In this document: positions 30,883-43,865 of the stretch, piece by piece
Layout of the letters: every line of letters starts with the position of its first letter
How positions within the stretch are numbered: the stretch's first letter is position 1
Source: Coix lacryma-jobi var. lacryma-jobi
Taxonomy: Eukaryota > Streptophyta > Magnoliopsida > Poales > Poaceae
Length of the DNA stretch: 64,000 nucleotides
Assembly: GCA_009763385.1 (NCBI GenBank)
Contig: CM019831.1
Coordinates: forward strand, 111,502,680 to 111,566,679
Direction of reading: 5' to 3'
Position numbers and translations under genes: made by a program
The notes under the pieces: model-generated
What the model saw: only the letters and a program-made list of their open reading frames with translations
What the model was told of the DNA's origin: nothing
The model's database searches: none

Positions 30883-33590
30883 AGATGGGGTTGGGGGGGG
30901 CTTGAAGTAGTTCCCTCCTTTTGGTATAGCCATCCTGCTGCTGCGTAATCCTTTTTGTGAAGGTTGCTTTTGTCTAGTTGCGAAGGTTCTGCTTACTGTG
31001 TTCTGCGAGGGTTCTAGTTTGAGAGATGGCTAGGTCCAAGCAAACCGCTCGTGTTGCTTCCCCCTCTTCTGCGGATGAAAGGGTGACCTTCGAGTTCAGA
31101 CTCAGCCGAGTTTGTGCCTCGAAGTTGGCAGCTTATGTCAAGCGGGGTTGGATCGAGGATGGGAAAGCGAGGACCAGCGTTGGGGAGACTGTGCCGAAGC
31201 CCAATGCCGACGAGGTTGTTGTTTTTGAGGAGTTCTTCACAGCTGGTCTGAGATTTCCAGTTGATTCATTTGTGACTTCGGTTTTACAAAGGTTCAATCT
31301 GAAGTTTCATCAACTCACTCCATCATGCTTCACGAAGCTTTCAGTGTATGTTTGGGCTTGCCGCTCACAGGGTATTGTCCCTCATGTTGAGGGTTTTGTT
31401 CGGACTCACCGCGTGCATATGCAGCCTCGCAAGATTTCAGATCGCGAAGGTAACACCAGTTTGGGTCAGTTCGCGGTGTACACGTTTTGTCACCGTGCCA
31501 GATCGGAGTTGCCAGTGCAGGCGCAGAAGAACAAGTGGACCAGTGGGTGGCAGGAGTTTTGGTTTTAATACAAACTTGGTGCTAACACCGAGCTTTGCGG
31601 TGAGCTTCCGCCCCTCGGTGATGTGAGCGCCGAAGCCAAGATGAGCGCCGAAGCGCATGCCGCTGTTGACTATCTGAGGGTTGTAGCGCGGTCTCAATGT
31701 GCCCGCGACTTGGTCGAGGAATACTGATGTGCTAAAGTATTGCCCCTGAGTCGGAGACAGGTATGGTTTGCGGTTGAGGATGACCCTAGGTATGAGGGTA
31801 AAGGTTTAAAGAAACCTAGGTTGGAGTTGAACAAGGTTTGGGAGAAAACTCTTGCGAAGTTCCCCAGGCGTGTAGATGGAGACAAAGCTATCTACAAGTG
31901 TGTACAGTAGAGGGCAGAGGACCTTGTTGGGAAGTTGTCCGCATTGGATGTTAAGGCTATCCACAGCTCGGTGGGTAGCGGAGGTCGAGTCAACAGGCTG
32001 TTCGACATTCTTGAGATCCAGTATGCTGACTAGCCCGCACCTTCGAGCGAGGATGCGCCGAAGAAGAGGAAACGCCTTGCCACTGAGGAGAAGGGTGTAG
32101 CATCGAGGCCGAAGAGGGGTTATGGTGGAGGCCGTGGCAGCGCCGGTGGCCGGAAGAAAACTCTTGCGATGAAAGTCGTTGTTGGTTCGGGCGCTACCGA
32201 CACTTCATCCTCTTCTGCCATGGTTTCGGTGGGGAGTGGCCGAGGTTTTGCCAAGGTTGGAGGACGGGTACCCCGCGTCGGTGGCATTGGTGCTTTGATT
32301 CAAATTTCGGACGACGAGGGTGCCTCCGAAGACGTCGATAGGGAGGAAGAGAAAGAGGTCGAGAAGAGTGCCGATTCTGGGGAAGAGTCGTCTGATGATT
32401 CTAGTGACTCCTCCAGCGACGGGAGTGACTCGGATGAAGAAGTGTCCATTGGTTATGATCGTGGGAAAGCGATTGTCTCGTCGAGCGCTGACACTGGGGT
32501 TGCCCGAAGCATTGAAGAGATCATTCGGGATCTTGAGCCTGAGAGCCCCAAGCGAGGGCTAGTGCCCGAGTTCGCGGGATCGCACATTTGGGTCGATGGT
32601 TTTGAGGTGAAAGGTGAGCTTGAGTCTGAGCGGAATCCTGGTAAGAGGCCATATGGCGAAGCCAGTCGGGATAGGATCCCTTTCTTTGCCAAGAAGGTTG
32701 GTGTTTCGGATCCGGCTACACAGCTTTTCATGAGCCCGGACCTTCGGGAAAGCCATTTGCAATGCGCTCCGGAGGAGAGGCGTTTTCTAGGTCGTGTTTT
32801 TGGTCGTGTTTGCGTGCCGGAGGCCGAGCTTCGCTTGGCCAATCAACCATTGGACGAGCTTCACGATGATATTGACGTTAAGTTGGCTGAGCTGATGCTT
32901 CTCAGTCGATCTGTGCGCCGAAGGGCTGGTATGAACGATGGTTTTCTAAGGAGACGGTTGTCCGAGGTTGAGAAAGAAAATAAAGATCTGTGGCGAAGTT
33001 TGGAAAACAAAGAAGTTGAGCTTAAGGGGGCCTTAGAGAAGGTTAAGAAGACCCGAGAGGTAGCACAGGGGGTTGCTAACCGTAACTCTGAGTTGTTGTC
33101 TGCCTGTCGAGAGAAAGACAAAGAACTGGTTTCTGCGAAGGGTCGGATGGCTGAGCTGAGCTTGGATTTGTCTTCTCAGGCCGAATCATGGCAGAAGACC
33201 ATGGGGAAGATTAAGGAAAAAGTTGATGCCTGCTTGATTGAAGCTGGCAGTTCCTCTGGGGAGTCGTTGCCTGCTGCTAATGCTGAGGCGTTCGAAGGTT
33301 GGCTTGGGAATGAGCTTGATGTTTTCAGCTCACTGGTTGAGAACGCAGCCGACTTTGGTTGTTATGCTGGAGCTTTGCCCATGGCCGACACCCATCGCCA
33401 GGCTGATTGCGAGCACCTTCGGAAGATTAGGAGGCTGAACCATGTTTTCCCAAAGGTTGACGAGGTGCGCAAGATGAAGGTTGATGATGCGGAGGTTCGA
33501 AACTGCACGGTGCGCTTGCTCCGGAAGTTTTGGATCGACGGTGGCGGTCGTGTCCTTGCCTTTGAAGAGGCGGCCAAAGCTACTCGTCAG

Positions 33591-33673
33591 GTATCCATCG
33601 AGTGAGATGTCCGTTTCGAGTTTTAATCCATTGGCGAACGTGTTTGAATTTAATCCTATGTTATGTTTTGCAG
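33591..33673 (+). other. Intron 1 of the Grande accessory gene
   Basis: Donor CAG/GTATCC, acceptor TTTTGCAG/GCTCAG, T-rich 3' half, 83 bp. The frame before (to 33590) and after (from 33674) joins in phase 0 without a stop. Confidence 0.7.
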
Positions 33674-33958
33674 GCTCAGAAAGATGCGCTGCCTTCGCCG
33701 AGCGCTACTGAAGATATTGCGGGTTGCTCCTGGTCTGCGCCTGCGCGTAGTTCTGCGGATGTTCTGCCAGTCGATGCTGCACCCTCGGCTGAGGAGGTTC
33801 CGATCATCGGAGAGGCTGACGTGGGGGAGGTGGCGACGTTCGAAGTGTCTGCTGCTGAAACTTCTATAAATGTGGAGGGTCAGGACGCTGCGGCCGGCGA
33901 TGGTTTGGATACAGCAGCTGGCGAAGCTGAAGCGGGGGAGCATGGTGGTGCCGAGCAG

Positions 33959-34065
33959 GTGTGAAAAATATGGATAGCTCAAGCGGGGGTCGTTTTGTAA
34001 TTTGTTGGGTGGTGGATTTGCCTTAGCGAAACTGAGTTTCTTTTCTTGACTCTGTGAAAATGCAG
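33959..34065 (+). other. Intron 2 of the Grande accessory gene
   Basis: Donor GAGCAG/GTGTGA, acceptor AAATGCAG/GTTCCT, 107 bp with a T-rich interior. The exon after it is open from 34066 to the S2 insertion. The same intron recurs at 47709-47815. Confidence 0.7.
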
Positions 34066-34221
34066 GTTCCTGATGGAACCGTGCTAGAGGTATTTGATGT
34101 GACGCCTCTGACGCTAAATTACCAAGATGTGTTTATAACTGGTGAATCCTGGGCTCGGGCTAAATTTAAACATCCTTCACTGAGTTTTGAGCGTTTTTGG
34201 TGGTTGAAGTTGCAAAGGTAC

Positions 34222-36280
34222 TGAAGGACCGAGAAAGCACACACAAGGCGACCAGAGGGGGGGTGAATGGGAGCCAATCAAAATTCTCTCGAAACTTTGG
34301 CCAAAAGTCCCAAAATCAACCCCGAGAAGCGGCGACCGAAACTGTGATGCTCACGACCCTTGGAAGAGGGTGGATGATCCCTAAGATCACAGCGGAGCAC
34401 CACCAAGAAGAAGCAAACCAAACTCCAAAAGTTCCGGATCGAACACAACCCCAAAAACCAAGTTCCGAGCGTAGATGGACGACTACGTCGAGAAGTCCCC
34501 AAATACCGATGCTAACAAGTAGCAAAGATATCAAGAGAGGTTCCTTGGTCAACTACAGAGCCAAACGAGAAGTCCAGAAACCAAGCGAACAAGCCGGGAG
34601 AGCAAACGCACTAAAATGGGGCACTCAGCAGGATCCCGGACTGTCCGGACCTGGAGTCCCGGACTGTCCGCCCAAAGCCGGACTGTCCGCGCCTGGGTGG
34701 CGGACTGTCCGCCGGCAGAATGTGAAAAACAGCAACGCTGCTGCAAGCTCCCTGGATGGTTCCCGGACTGTCCGCGAGGAACACCGGCGGACTGTCCGCC
34801 GTTCAAAAAGCACAGCTCCAACAGCGCGGAGTCAGGCCACTGGTCCGGCCGACCCCGACGCGCGGACTGTCCGCGGTTCACCGGCGGACTGTCCGCGGAT
34901 GAACAAAGAGGGCGTTTTGGTCGCCCCTCTCCCAAATCCCTCCAAATCCGATTCAACTCAAAATCCCAAGTTCCCAAACTTGGAGTGGAAGATCACGGAG
35001 TAGTTAGGAGACTATCCCCAAGAAATCATCCGCTCAAAACAACCAAATCACCGGGAAATCAAAAGGGAAGGTGGATGAACGGAAAAAGCGCCACGAAAAC
35101 GAAATCGTCCCGATCTATTCGATCATGAGGAGTTAGATGAATTCCTTTGGTCGAAATGACCTCCTCAATGATACGAACAAATTGGTTCAAACGGATTTCG
35201 CAAAGACGCACCGGAGAGGGAGATCGAGTGACGGGAAAATCGTGGAGAAACGAAGAACGCGAAGAACAACGACGAACTCGAATCAAAACACGAATCGACA
35301 CACGATCTGCAAGCCGAAGCGCAAACACACGCTACGACAAGGAGGTTACGGCCTCCTTTCCTCAGAATCACCAGTACACAGAGTCAAGTCTCTCTGCGGA
35401 TCTCAGCTAGCTACAGCAGGGGATGGGAGAGTAGGAAACCCTAAGTGCGAAAGAGCAAAATGACTGAGATAGGGGAGGAGGGTGTCTCCCCTGACTACTT
35501 ATCCTATTCTAGACTAAGTCTATTTCCTACTCTACCCCTCTCTATTCTAATTACAGAGCGAACCAGCTAAACCCTAGGGTTATTCTGGACCAACTCAAGT
35601 GGTAGGTAGATCCGACGGCCACGCCCGCACAAGTCGTCCGCGTTGCCTCCACGCAACCTTCCGATTGCCGCCACGTGCCGCCCACGCTCTGCACCCCCGG
35701 TTTTGTGGCCCAAACCGGGAAACCAGCCTTTTCTAGCAACCCCCGGTTTTGAGGCCCAAACCGGGAAACCAGCCTCAGCCCGAGTTTTGTGGCCAAACTC
35801 GGAAACCCTCAGCACCCAGGTTTTGAGGCCCAAACCTGGAAACCGTCCACCGGTGGTTTTTCCTGGCTCAGCCACCAAACCGAAGCTATAGAGGGGATGC
35901 ACCGCCCGTGCACCCCGTCCACCGACACGTGTCCCCAGGTCCTCGACCCGAGCAACACCGTGCCCCGCAAGTCTCCGCTCGTCGCTGTCCCAGGCTGCCA
36001 GCCACCACAGCTGATCCTCAGGCACTCCGGTCCCTCAGTCCAAGCCTCACGTCCGCCCTTCACTGCTCGATCCATCGGCATGGCACGTCCGCCGCACGGC
36101 ACGCCCATCCTTCATCGCACCCAGTCCATCGGCACGGCACGTCTCAACTTGACCTTCACCTTGCCCTCGATCACTGTCTCCGTGCTCGACACCTGCACAA
36201 CACAAGCCAAAGAACATGCGATCAAACCCATTGACAATCACTCATCACTCAGAGACTCGGCATACACCCATGTATCCGCA
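34222..36280 (-). repeat. S2 3' LTR
   Basis: 2059 bp. CGGACTGTCCG palindromes at about 34634-34900, covarying palindromes at 35696-35877, and the outer end TGCGGATACA on the minus strand next to the PPT (36281). Confidence 0.88.
35696..35877. repeat. Covarying palindrome array in S2 U3
   Basis: Arms CCCGGTTT/AAACCGGG (two), CCGAGTTT/AAACTCGG, CCAGGTTT/AAACCTGG and GGTGG/CCACC around TGAGGCCC-like centres. Repeated in the other LTR at 45357-45538. Confidence 0.8.
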
Positions 36281-37917
36281 ATCTCCCCCTTGATGAGTGC
36301 ATTGTCAACTACTCACACAAATCATAATGAAAGAAGGAAGAAGGAAGAAGGAGAAGAAGAGAACTCGACCAAATGACGCAAAAGCATAGCAAAGCCGAAG
36401 AAGGTCAAGTGGAAGAAGCGAAAACTTGGTCCCCAAAGACATGGGCAACGGCTCGACGCAACCAAGCAAAGCAAAGCTAGCCCTCAAGAAGAGGTAGAAC
36501 AGGCTCAACACCGCTAGCAAAATACCAATTGAAAATCAGAGCTAAAAATGGCAAAATGCTAGTCCCTCAAGATAGAGGCACAGAGGCTCAACACAACTAG
36601 CACGAAAACCACTCCGAACCAATTGAAAAACAACCGAAAGATCTCTGAACCAATCAAAATCAACCTCGACGCCAAATGAGGAAAATGTTTGCTAGTCCCT
36701 CAAGACAGAGGCAACGGCTCAACACAACTAGCAAACTCCCCATCGACAAGTGCAAGCATCCAGGGACTCCCCCTTAGGTCCAACAAGAGAAGAGCATAAA
36801 GATTTGAAAATCTCCCCCTTAGCAAAAGCTCCCCCTTAGTTGAACGCCAGGAGACATATGATTTGCAAAAACTCTCCCCCTTAGTTGAAAATGCACGTAT
36901 CAAGCACAAACTCTTCCCTTGAGCCAACACAACTCCCCCTTCCAAAATGCATATGAAGTCAGAAATGCAAGTTAGCAGCTTCAGGCATATAATCAAAAGA
37001 GTGCAAAAATGCTCTAATCGGTATAGCTCCAATGGCACAACTAAGCACTCAAATAGCGAAGGCTCAAACTGATCACACATACGAAATATGAAGCATATGA
37101 GCAAGTGAGCAGTTTTTAGCCAAAAAGATAGTCACCATCAAAATAGCACTACACATGTAAAGATAGGAATCCAGACAAGTGCTAAACATGTATACAAGGT
37201 GAACTACCCCTAGCAAAGTTCAATCATCATGCATAGGAATGAAGCATATACTTGTGATTTCAGTTTTATATCGGAGTTGCAGCGGTAAAGGATTCACAAG
37301 TTCAATTATTTAGCATGTGATCGCGAGAGGTTGAAAGCTTGTCTTTGCCTAACTTTTCAACCGAGCGAAGCCTATGCCGAAGCAATCAGAAGCTTAAAGC
37401 TACGGTTTCGGTCATATACTACACGGCTCAAGTTTAACTCAAAGTGCAATGAGAAACAGTCTCGATACCGTGAGGTGTTGGCAAGCAATCCCATCTCGAT
37501 CTTTTCAATTCACTAAAACTTGGTTCAAATTTTAAACATGATATGAACAGACCAAGCAAGTGAATGACTCAGAACTAGAGACATAGCAACCCAGCATATA
37601 TGAAAAGCAGGAATGGACTCAACACACCCTACACATGCTAGTTGCATATCTCAATGGTGAACATTTTCAGATTTTATATACATTAAGCAAATTCACCATT
37701 CAAAAATAGCTCAGCTCATAACATGTACTAATGATCAGAAAGAGCATAAGCTACAAGTATCAACATAAGCATCGGAGCATACTAAACAGAGCATAGTTAC
37801 ATTCTAGTGATTATAAACATGAAGCTCAGAATGTAAATGCGTATGCTAAAATGCAACAGAAAAGAAGATCAAAGTAAAAGAGTCAGACTAGGATACAACT
37901 CAAAATGCTTCCCCCAT
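36281..37917 (-). other. S2 3' untranslated region
   Basis: No ORF supported. Contains the PPT (36281-36292, CTCCCCCTT), further CTCCCCCTT motifs at 36774, 36816, 36832, 36885 and 36938, and a hairpin array. Homologous to 24645-26327 of S1. Confidence 0.75.
36424..36736 (-). repeat. Covarying hairpin array in S2 3' UTR
   Basis: CTTGGT/ACCAAG (36425, 36461), GCTAGC/GCTAGC (36476, 36513), TGCTAGT/ACTAGCA (36558, 36596), GTTTGCTAGT/ACTAGCAAAC (36687, 36727; 10 bp perfect). Loops as in D1. Confidence 0.82.
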
Positions 37918-40900
37918 CTAAAAGGGGAAACACACACCAAGCTCACCCCTCAACCTATTAAAGGTTGATTCGTCTAAAGGCTTGGTGAAAATATCAGCCA
38001 GTTGGTGATGAGTATCGACATGGCGAAGGTCGATATCACCCTTCTCCTGGTGGTCTCGCAAGAAATGAAAGCGCACATCAATGTGTTTGGTTTTCGAGTG
38101 AAGCACGGGGTTCTTAGCAACGCTAATAGCACTCGTGCTGTCACAAAGCAAAGGCACTCGAGAAAAACTCAAACCAAAATCACGCAAAGTGGCCATCATC
38201 CAGAGTAACTGGGAACAGCAGCTAGCCGCAGCAACATACTCAGCCTCCGTGGTAGACTGGGCGACACTAGACTGCTTGTGAGAAGACCACGAAACAAGAG
38301 AAGATCCAATAAATTGACAAGTCCCAGAAGTGGACTTGCGCTCAATGCGACAACCAGCAAAATCGGCATCGGAATAACCGCAAAGCGAGAGGGTGGAGGA
38401 AGCAGAATACCAAATCCCGAACTCAGGTGTGAAACGAAGGTACCTGAAGATGCGCTTCACCGCCTGACGGTGAGAAGTGCGCGGCGACGCCTGAAAGCGC
38501 GCTCACAGACACACCGCGAACTGAATGTCCGGGCGTGTCGCCGTCAGGTAGAGTAGCGACCCGATCATGCTGCGGTACTCCTTCTGGTCCACTGCTTCTC
38601 CATCCACATCCGCATCCAGGGCAGTCGTCGTCGACCTGGGTGTTGGAAGAGGCTTGGCCTCACCCATATCGAACCGCTTCAGCAAGTCCTTCGTGTACTT
38701 GCCCTGGTGCACAAACGTCCCCTCCCGGAATTGCTTAATTTGCAACCCGAGAAAGAATGTCAGCTCGCCCATCATGCTCATCTCGAACTCCCTGCTCATA
38801 GTATCTGCAAACTTGGCAACCAAAGCGTGAGAAGAACCACCGAAAATGATATCATCCACGTAAATCTGGACCAAGAGCGTGTCTTTGCCTTGCCGGAGGA
38901 GAAAGAGCGTCTTATCTACACATCCCATTTTAAAGCCCTTAGCAAGCAAAAAGGTTTTTAACCTATCATACCAGGCTCTAGGGGCTTGTTTCAAACCATA
39001 TAAAGCTTTGTGAAGTTTAAAGACATGGTTTGGAAACTTGGGATTTTCAAAACCGGGGGGTTGCTCAACATAAACCTCCTCCTCTATGTAGCCGTTTAAG
39101 AAGGCACTCTTGACATCCATTTGAAAAAGTTTGAAACCTTTGGATGCAGCAAATGCCAAGAGTATCCTAATAGCCTCCAAACGAGCTACAGGAGCAAACG
39201 TATCCTCATAATCTATCCCCTCCTTCTGACTATAGCCTTTCGCTACAAGCCGGGCCTTGTTTCTAACAACGTGGCCATCCTCTCCTTGCTTGTTTTTGAA
39301 AACCCATTTTGTCCCAATAGGCTTACAGTCAGGTGGAGGTGGAACTAGAACCCAAACCCGATTTCGCTCAAAGTTTTCTAACTCCTCATGCATGGCATTG
39401 ACCCAATCCGGATCCGTCAAAGCGTGTCCAACATCTCGGGGCTCAAAATTAGCAACAAAAGCAGAGTGAGCGAAGTGAGAGATGTGCTGTGACCTGGAGC
39501 GAGTGACTCGCTCGCCGATGTCGCCGATCATCTGCTGAGGGGGGTGCTGGCGCTGGATGTGTCGTGGCGCCTCCCGGGATGAAGTGACCTCCCCCTCAAC
39601 AGCAGCTGGTTCCACCCCGGGTACAAAAGGTACCGCACGAGGTGGAGGATCCCACGGCCCCCAGGAAGAAGAGGTGTCGGGGCCGTGAGTCGTCGTTGAG
39701 GCCGCTCTTTGCGGCGCGGCAGGTGGAGGGGGTGCTGGATCATCCATACCTTCAGCACCCTCGTCCTCGTCATCAAAAAGAGGCTCTCCAACCTCATGAT
39801 CACCTGCACGCTCAAAACGAGAAGAAGGAGAAACAAGAGTCTCGTCGAAGGTGACATCTGATGTCTCCATGACTCGGTTAGTATCAAGGTTAAGTACACG
39901 ATATGCTCTAGTGTGTGTGCCATAACCCAAAAATACCCCGTCAGAAGATCGAGACTCAAACTTGTCCAGGTTGCCCTTTTTCAAAATAAAACAGTGGCAA
40001 CCGAAGACTCTAAAATAACTCACCTTGGGCTGGCGACCAAAACGCAACTCATAAGAAGTCTTCTTCAAAAAGGCTCTCAGAAAAATGCGATTTGAAATGT
40101 AGCATGCAGTGTTCATAGCTTCGGCCCAATAGCGCCTGGGAGTCCTATGCTCATCGAGCATCGTCCTGGCCATCTCAACAAGGGTCCGATTCTTCCTCTC
40201 TACAACACCATTTTGGGGCGGTGTGTAGGGGGAAGAAAACTGATGCTCCAAACCAAGGCGGTTACAAAACTTCTCAAAATCCGAATTTTTGAATTCGGAA
40301 CCATTATCCCTTCTAATAGCTCGCATCGAGTTCAAAGGGAACTCGTTCTGAAGACGCAAAATCAGATTGCGAGCAAAAGAGAAAGTCTCGGTCTTCTCAG
40401 CTAAAAGAAGACCCACGAATATCTCGAAAAGTCATCAACAACAACAAGCACATACCACTTCCCCCCAACCGAGCTCACCCGAGCCGGACCAACAAGGTCC
40501 ATGTGCAAAAGCTCTCCAGGGCGCTTGGTCATGACCTGAGTCACTGGATGGTGGGAAGCGGCAACCATCTTCCCATGTCTACAAGAGTGACAAACTAGAT
40601 CCTTCTCCATCGAAAGCTTGGGCAATCCTCGGATTAGGCCAAGTGAGCTAAGTCTTGCAAGCAAGTCGAAGCTTAAATGACCGAGCCTCCTATGCCACTT
40701 CCAAAGATCAGAGGAGGAAGGACTAGCCAAAAGACAGCGGGAAGTGCCAAAAGACTCCGAGAAATTCGCACGAAAGACTTTTCCAAAGGGTGAAATCAAA
40801 CAAACAAGATTGCCCTGAGGGTCCAAAATACGACTGAGATTCGGTTTAAAACGAATCTCATAGTCGTCGTCAAAAAGTTGCGAAACAGAAAGAAGGTTAA

Positions 40901-41105
40901 AATGCAGGTTAGAAACAAGAGCAACATCGCGCAACACAAAGTGCTCATTAACCCGCACCGATCCGCAAGACAACACCTTACCTTTACTATTGTCGCCGAA
41001 GGTTATGTACTCCTTTCCGGCGACCGGGCTAAGGCTGGAGAACCACTTGGCGTTTCCGGTCATGTGCCTCGAACAACCGGAATCCACCAACCAAATGTCC
41101 TCCAA
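37918..41105 (-). pseudogene. pol: Sirevirus pol, broken (S2)
   Basis: Same domain order as S1 pol: protease, integrase, RT with YVDD, RNase H. It is broken twice: loss of one T in a T run near 40401 (just after the first integrase Asp region) and a TGA at 38503-38505 at the start of the RNase H connection. The rest is open and the catalytic motifs remain. It could not give a full polyprotein. Confidence 0.88.
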
Positions 41106-41119
41106 CCGTCTTACCTACA

Positions 41120-43819
41120 TCAATAAAAAGACATAGGGTGAGCATACGGTCCAACACTGGGGTTAGTGAAGTAAGGGGAATACCAGTGTTGGGCCGGCTG
41201 CTCAAAAGAACGGTTAGCAGAAAAACCATTCCTAGCACGTCTATGGGGGTAGCGATCACCACGCACAGGAAAGTGTGGTCCGCTGGGGAAGAAGCGCTCA
41301 CCGCGATACTCAAACTGCGGTGGGGAATAGCACTCAACTACAAAGCCTCCGTCACGGGGTCCAAAACCTGCAACTGCAGGCTCCCGCCGGGCACGCTCTC
41401 TACGAGGCCTAGGTCTAGCAACTTGAGGCACTGCGCCTCTAGGCCTAGCCTCTCTCCTCGGAGCTCTCCTCTGCCTAGGCCTGGGAACTTGAGGTTCTGG
41501 ACCTCTGGGCCTAGCAGCTCTCCTCTGGACGTTCGGCCCATGCCCACCATGGAAAGGGTGGTACAAGTCCGGGTTGTCCATCTCCCGAGCACGGCGCGCC
41601 TCTCGCTTGCGCCGAAAACAGAACTCGCTCAAGTGACCATCTCTCCCACAAAAGTCACACTGGTACCTCACCGCACGCAAAGGGGGTTGTTGGTACACAG
41701 GGTTGTGGGTATGGCTCACTTTGCCCTTCTAAGGCAAGCACTCCTCCTGAATGGGTGGCATTGTGTCAAGCTTATTCTTGAGGTGGTTTGGCTTGGGTGC
41801 CCACACTTGGTTCTTGGGTGGAGCTCTCAGAGGTTCCTCAAACACCCCATCCTTGGTGGTAGCCCCATCCTTGGTGGTAGGCTTGGCAGGCTCTTTGGGT
41901 GGAAGCTTGGCAAGTTTGGGAGTAGTGGTGGAGTGTGGCTTCTCACTAGGGTTCAGACCACTCGACTCTCCAATCTTCCCAAAAGCAGAAAGATCAACAC
42001 CCGGAGCAAAACCTACACCAGGACCTCCAGCAGCTCGCTTAAATTGGGAGATCATCATCCCGAGCTGCGGCTCACTACAGGAGACCCATGACAAGATGGT
42101 CCGAAGGTATGTGTTTTCCTCCTCGGTTTGCATCTTGCCATGCTTGACATTCGCAATCTCCATCTCCAAGCCCTCACACAAAGCACACCTCGTGACACAA
42201 GTGCTATCTGAGCTGGCCTTCTCAAGAGACTCGATCTTGGCATTCTTCTCTGCCAACTCAGATTGCAAGACAGGACAAGTCTTGCACGCACCCAACAGCT
42301 GCGGCCTAGCACGGAGCTCATCCACCTCTCCTACCAACGCAGCATACTTACCTCTCAAGGTGAGAAGGTCAGTCATGTGCGTGGTGCACGACTCACACTC
42401 AACCTCCTCCGACACGACCACGGTGGACTTGGCAAACTCAAGCTCCTTCACCGTGTCCTCCCACTTCTGCCTAAACTCCTTGCGCTCTCTAGCAGCACGC
42501 CTAAGCAACTTATCTTGGCTAAGGAGGGCAGCAGTAAGCTTCTCAACCTCGGAAGAAAGCTCGTCGTAGGTGAGAGATACCTGGGAGGTGTCGTCGTCGT
42601 CGTCGTTCCGAGGGGTGTGCTCCAGCTCGCCTCCGACCTCATCTCCGAGCGCCATGGTGCAGAGGCCTCCGTCGCCGGCGAAGAAGCAAAGACCGTTGAA
42701 CTTGTCCTCGATCTTCTTCATCTTCTCGGACTCGTCATCGCTTGAGCAAGCGGAGTCGTCATCCGAGCCGTCGACGTCGCTGAGCGTGGCGAAGAACGCT
42801 CGCTGCTCAGCTTGGGCCTTCTCCAAGTACTTCTTCTTGATGTACTCTTTGTCGAAGCCGCCCCGCTTCTTGTGCCTTGGGGGGACGTGCTTCTCCTTGT
42901 GCTTGGAGTCGTACTTGCGCCCATGATCGCCCTTCCCCGAATTCTTGTTCTTCTTGGGGCAGTTGGCGATGAAGTGGTCGGGGTCGCCGCACTCGTAGCA
43001 GCCCGAGCGTCCTCCTCCGCGGCGACGGTTCATGCGGTTGTTATGAAACCGCGAGAACCGGTTGGCAAGCAAAGCCAACTCGTCGTCTCCCAAAGACTCC
43101 AGCTAGTCCTCTGTGACTGAAAAGAGAGACGAAAGCGCAAAGCCGGCAGAGGGGTTAGCGGAAGAGCCAGAAACCAAAGCCATGGACGGGCGAGAAGGAT
43201 TTTCATAAGAAGCCCTCGCCATGGCGTCAATCTCACTGGACTTGAGCTTACTAAAGAGCTCGTCGCACGTGAGGGTCTCATAGTTAGGCGATTCGATGAT
43301 CGCCTGAACCTTGGAATCCCACACCGACCGATCAAGAGTGTGCAAAAGCTTCAAAGCTCTCTCATGATCGTCGAAAGGCAACTGCTCCTTGTTAGCCCTC
43401 ATCCTGTTGACAATCACCTGAAAGCGAGCGAATAAACTCTCTATGCTCTCGCCAGGCTGATGTCGAAAGTTCTCATACTCTCTCTTGTACGACTCGTAGA
43501 GTCGGGTTTTGACTTGAGAGGTGCCCTCATGAAAGCGCATGAGGGTGGCCCAAATCTCCCGAGCCGTAGAGAGGTGAGAAACGCGATCAAACTCTCCAGC
43601 GCTCAAACACAAAAAGAGAGCATTACGGGCTCGGCTATTGGCTTCGTGCTCATCGATCTGAAGCTGAGTGACACGAGCAGCCAAGACCACGTAATCAGCA
43701 GAGTTGCAAATATCCCAGATGGAAGCACCCAAACTCTACAGATAGGCCGACATGCGTATCTTCCAATACGCATAGTTCGTCCCATCGAAAAATGGCGGTT
43801 TGCCCACGCCGCGATCCAT
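41120..43819 (-). pseudogene. gag: Sirevirus gag, broken (S2)
   Basis: Starts MDRGVGKPPF like S1 gag and ends PMSFY. Three in-frame TAG codons (43736-43738, 43103-43105, 41729-41731) each stand where S1 has CAG. Both CCHC knuckles (near 42980 and 41650) and the CxxC coiled coil are retained. All three stops fit C-to-T change at CAG. Confidence 0.88.
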
Positions 43820-43865
43820 GTCGCCTTCGGTGGATCTGGAACCGGCTAAGGTGGAAGATCCTTAA

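Larger units (their letters stand above)
31026..34221 (+). pseudogene. Grande accessory gene (antisense, spliced, decayed; 'gene 23'-like)
   Basis: Runs antisense to the retroelement from its own TATA. The N-terminal part resembles the plant 'putative gypsy type transposon' domain (PF04195-like, LRFPVDSFV... SQGIVPHVEGF). Then come a basic Lys/Arg/Gly stretch (about 32050-32170), an acidic Ser/Asp-rich region and a long coiled coil. In-frame stops lie at 31566, 31725, 31908 and 32031; from 32034 the frame is open to 33590. Two introns are clear: 33591-33673 and 33959-34065, both GT...CAG, phase 0, with the frame kept open across both joins. The last exon is cut by S2 at 34221. The product of the related Grande gene is reported to be nuclear; residues 2-9 resemble the histone H3 tail. 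Confidence 0.65.

Noticed and set aside
34197..35003. 268-codon ORF spanning the Grande/S2 join (similar at 43882 and 47945)
   Set aside because: Runs through U5 and the CGGACTGTCCG palindromes of the LTR; open by chance of GC-rich repeats.
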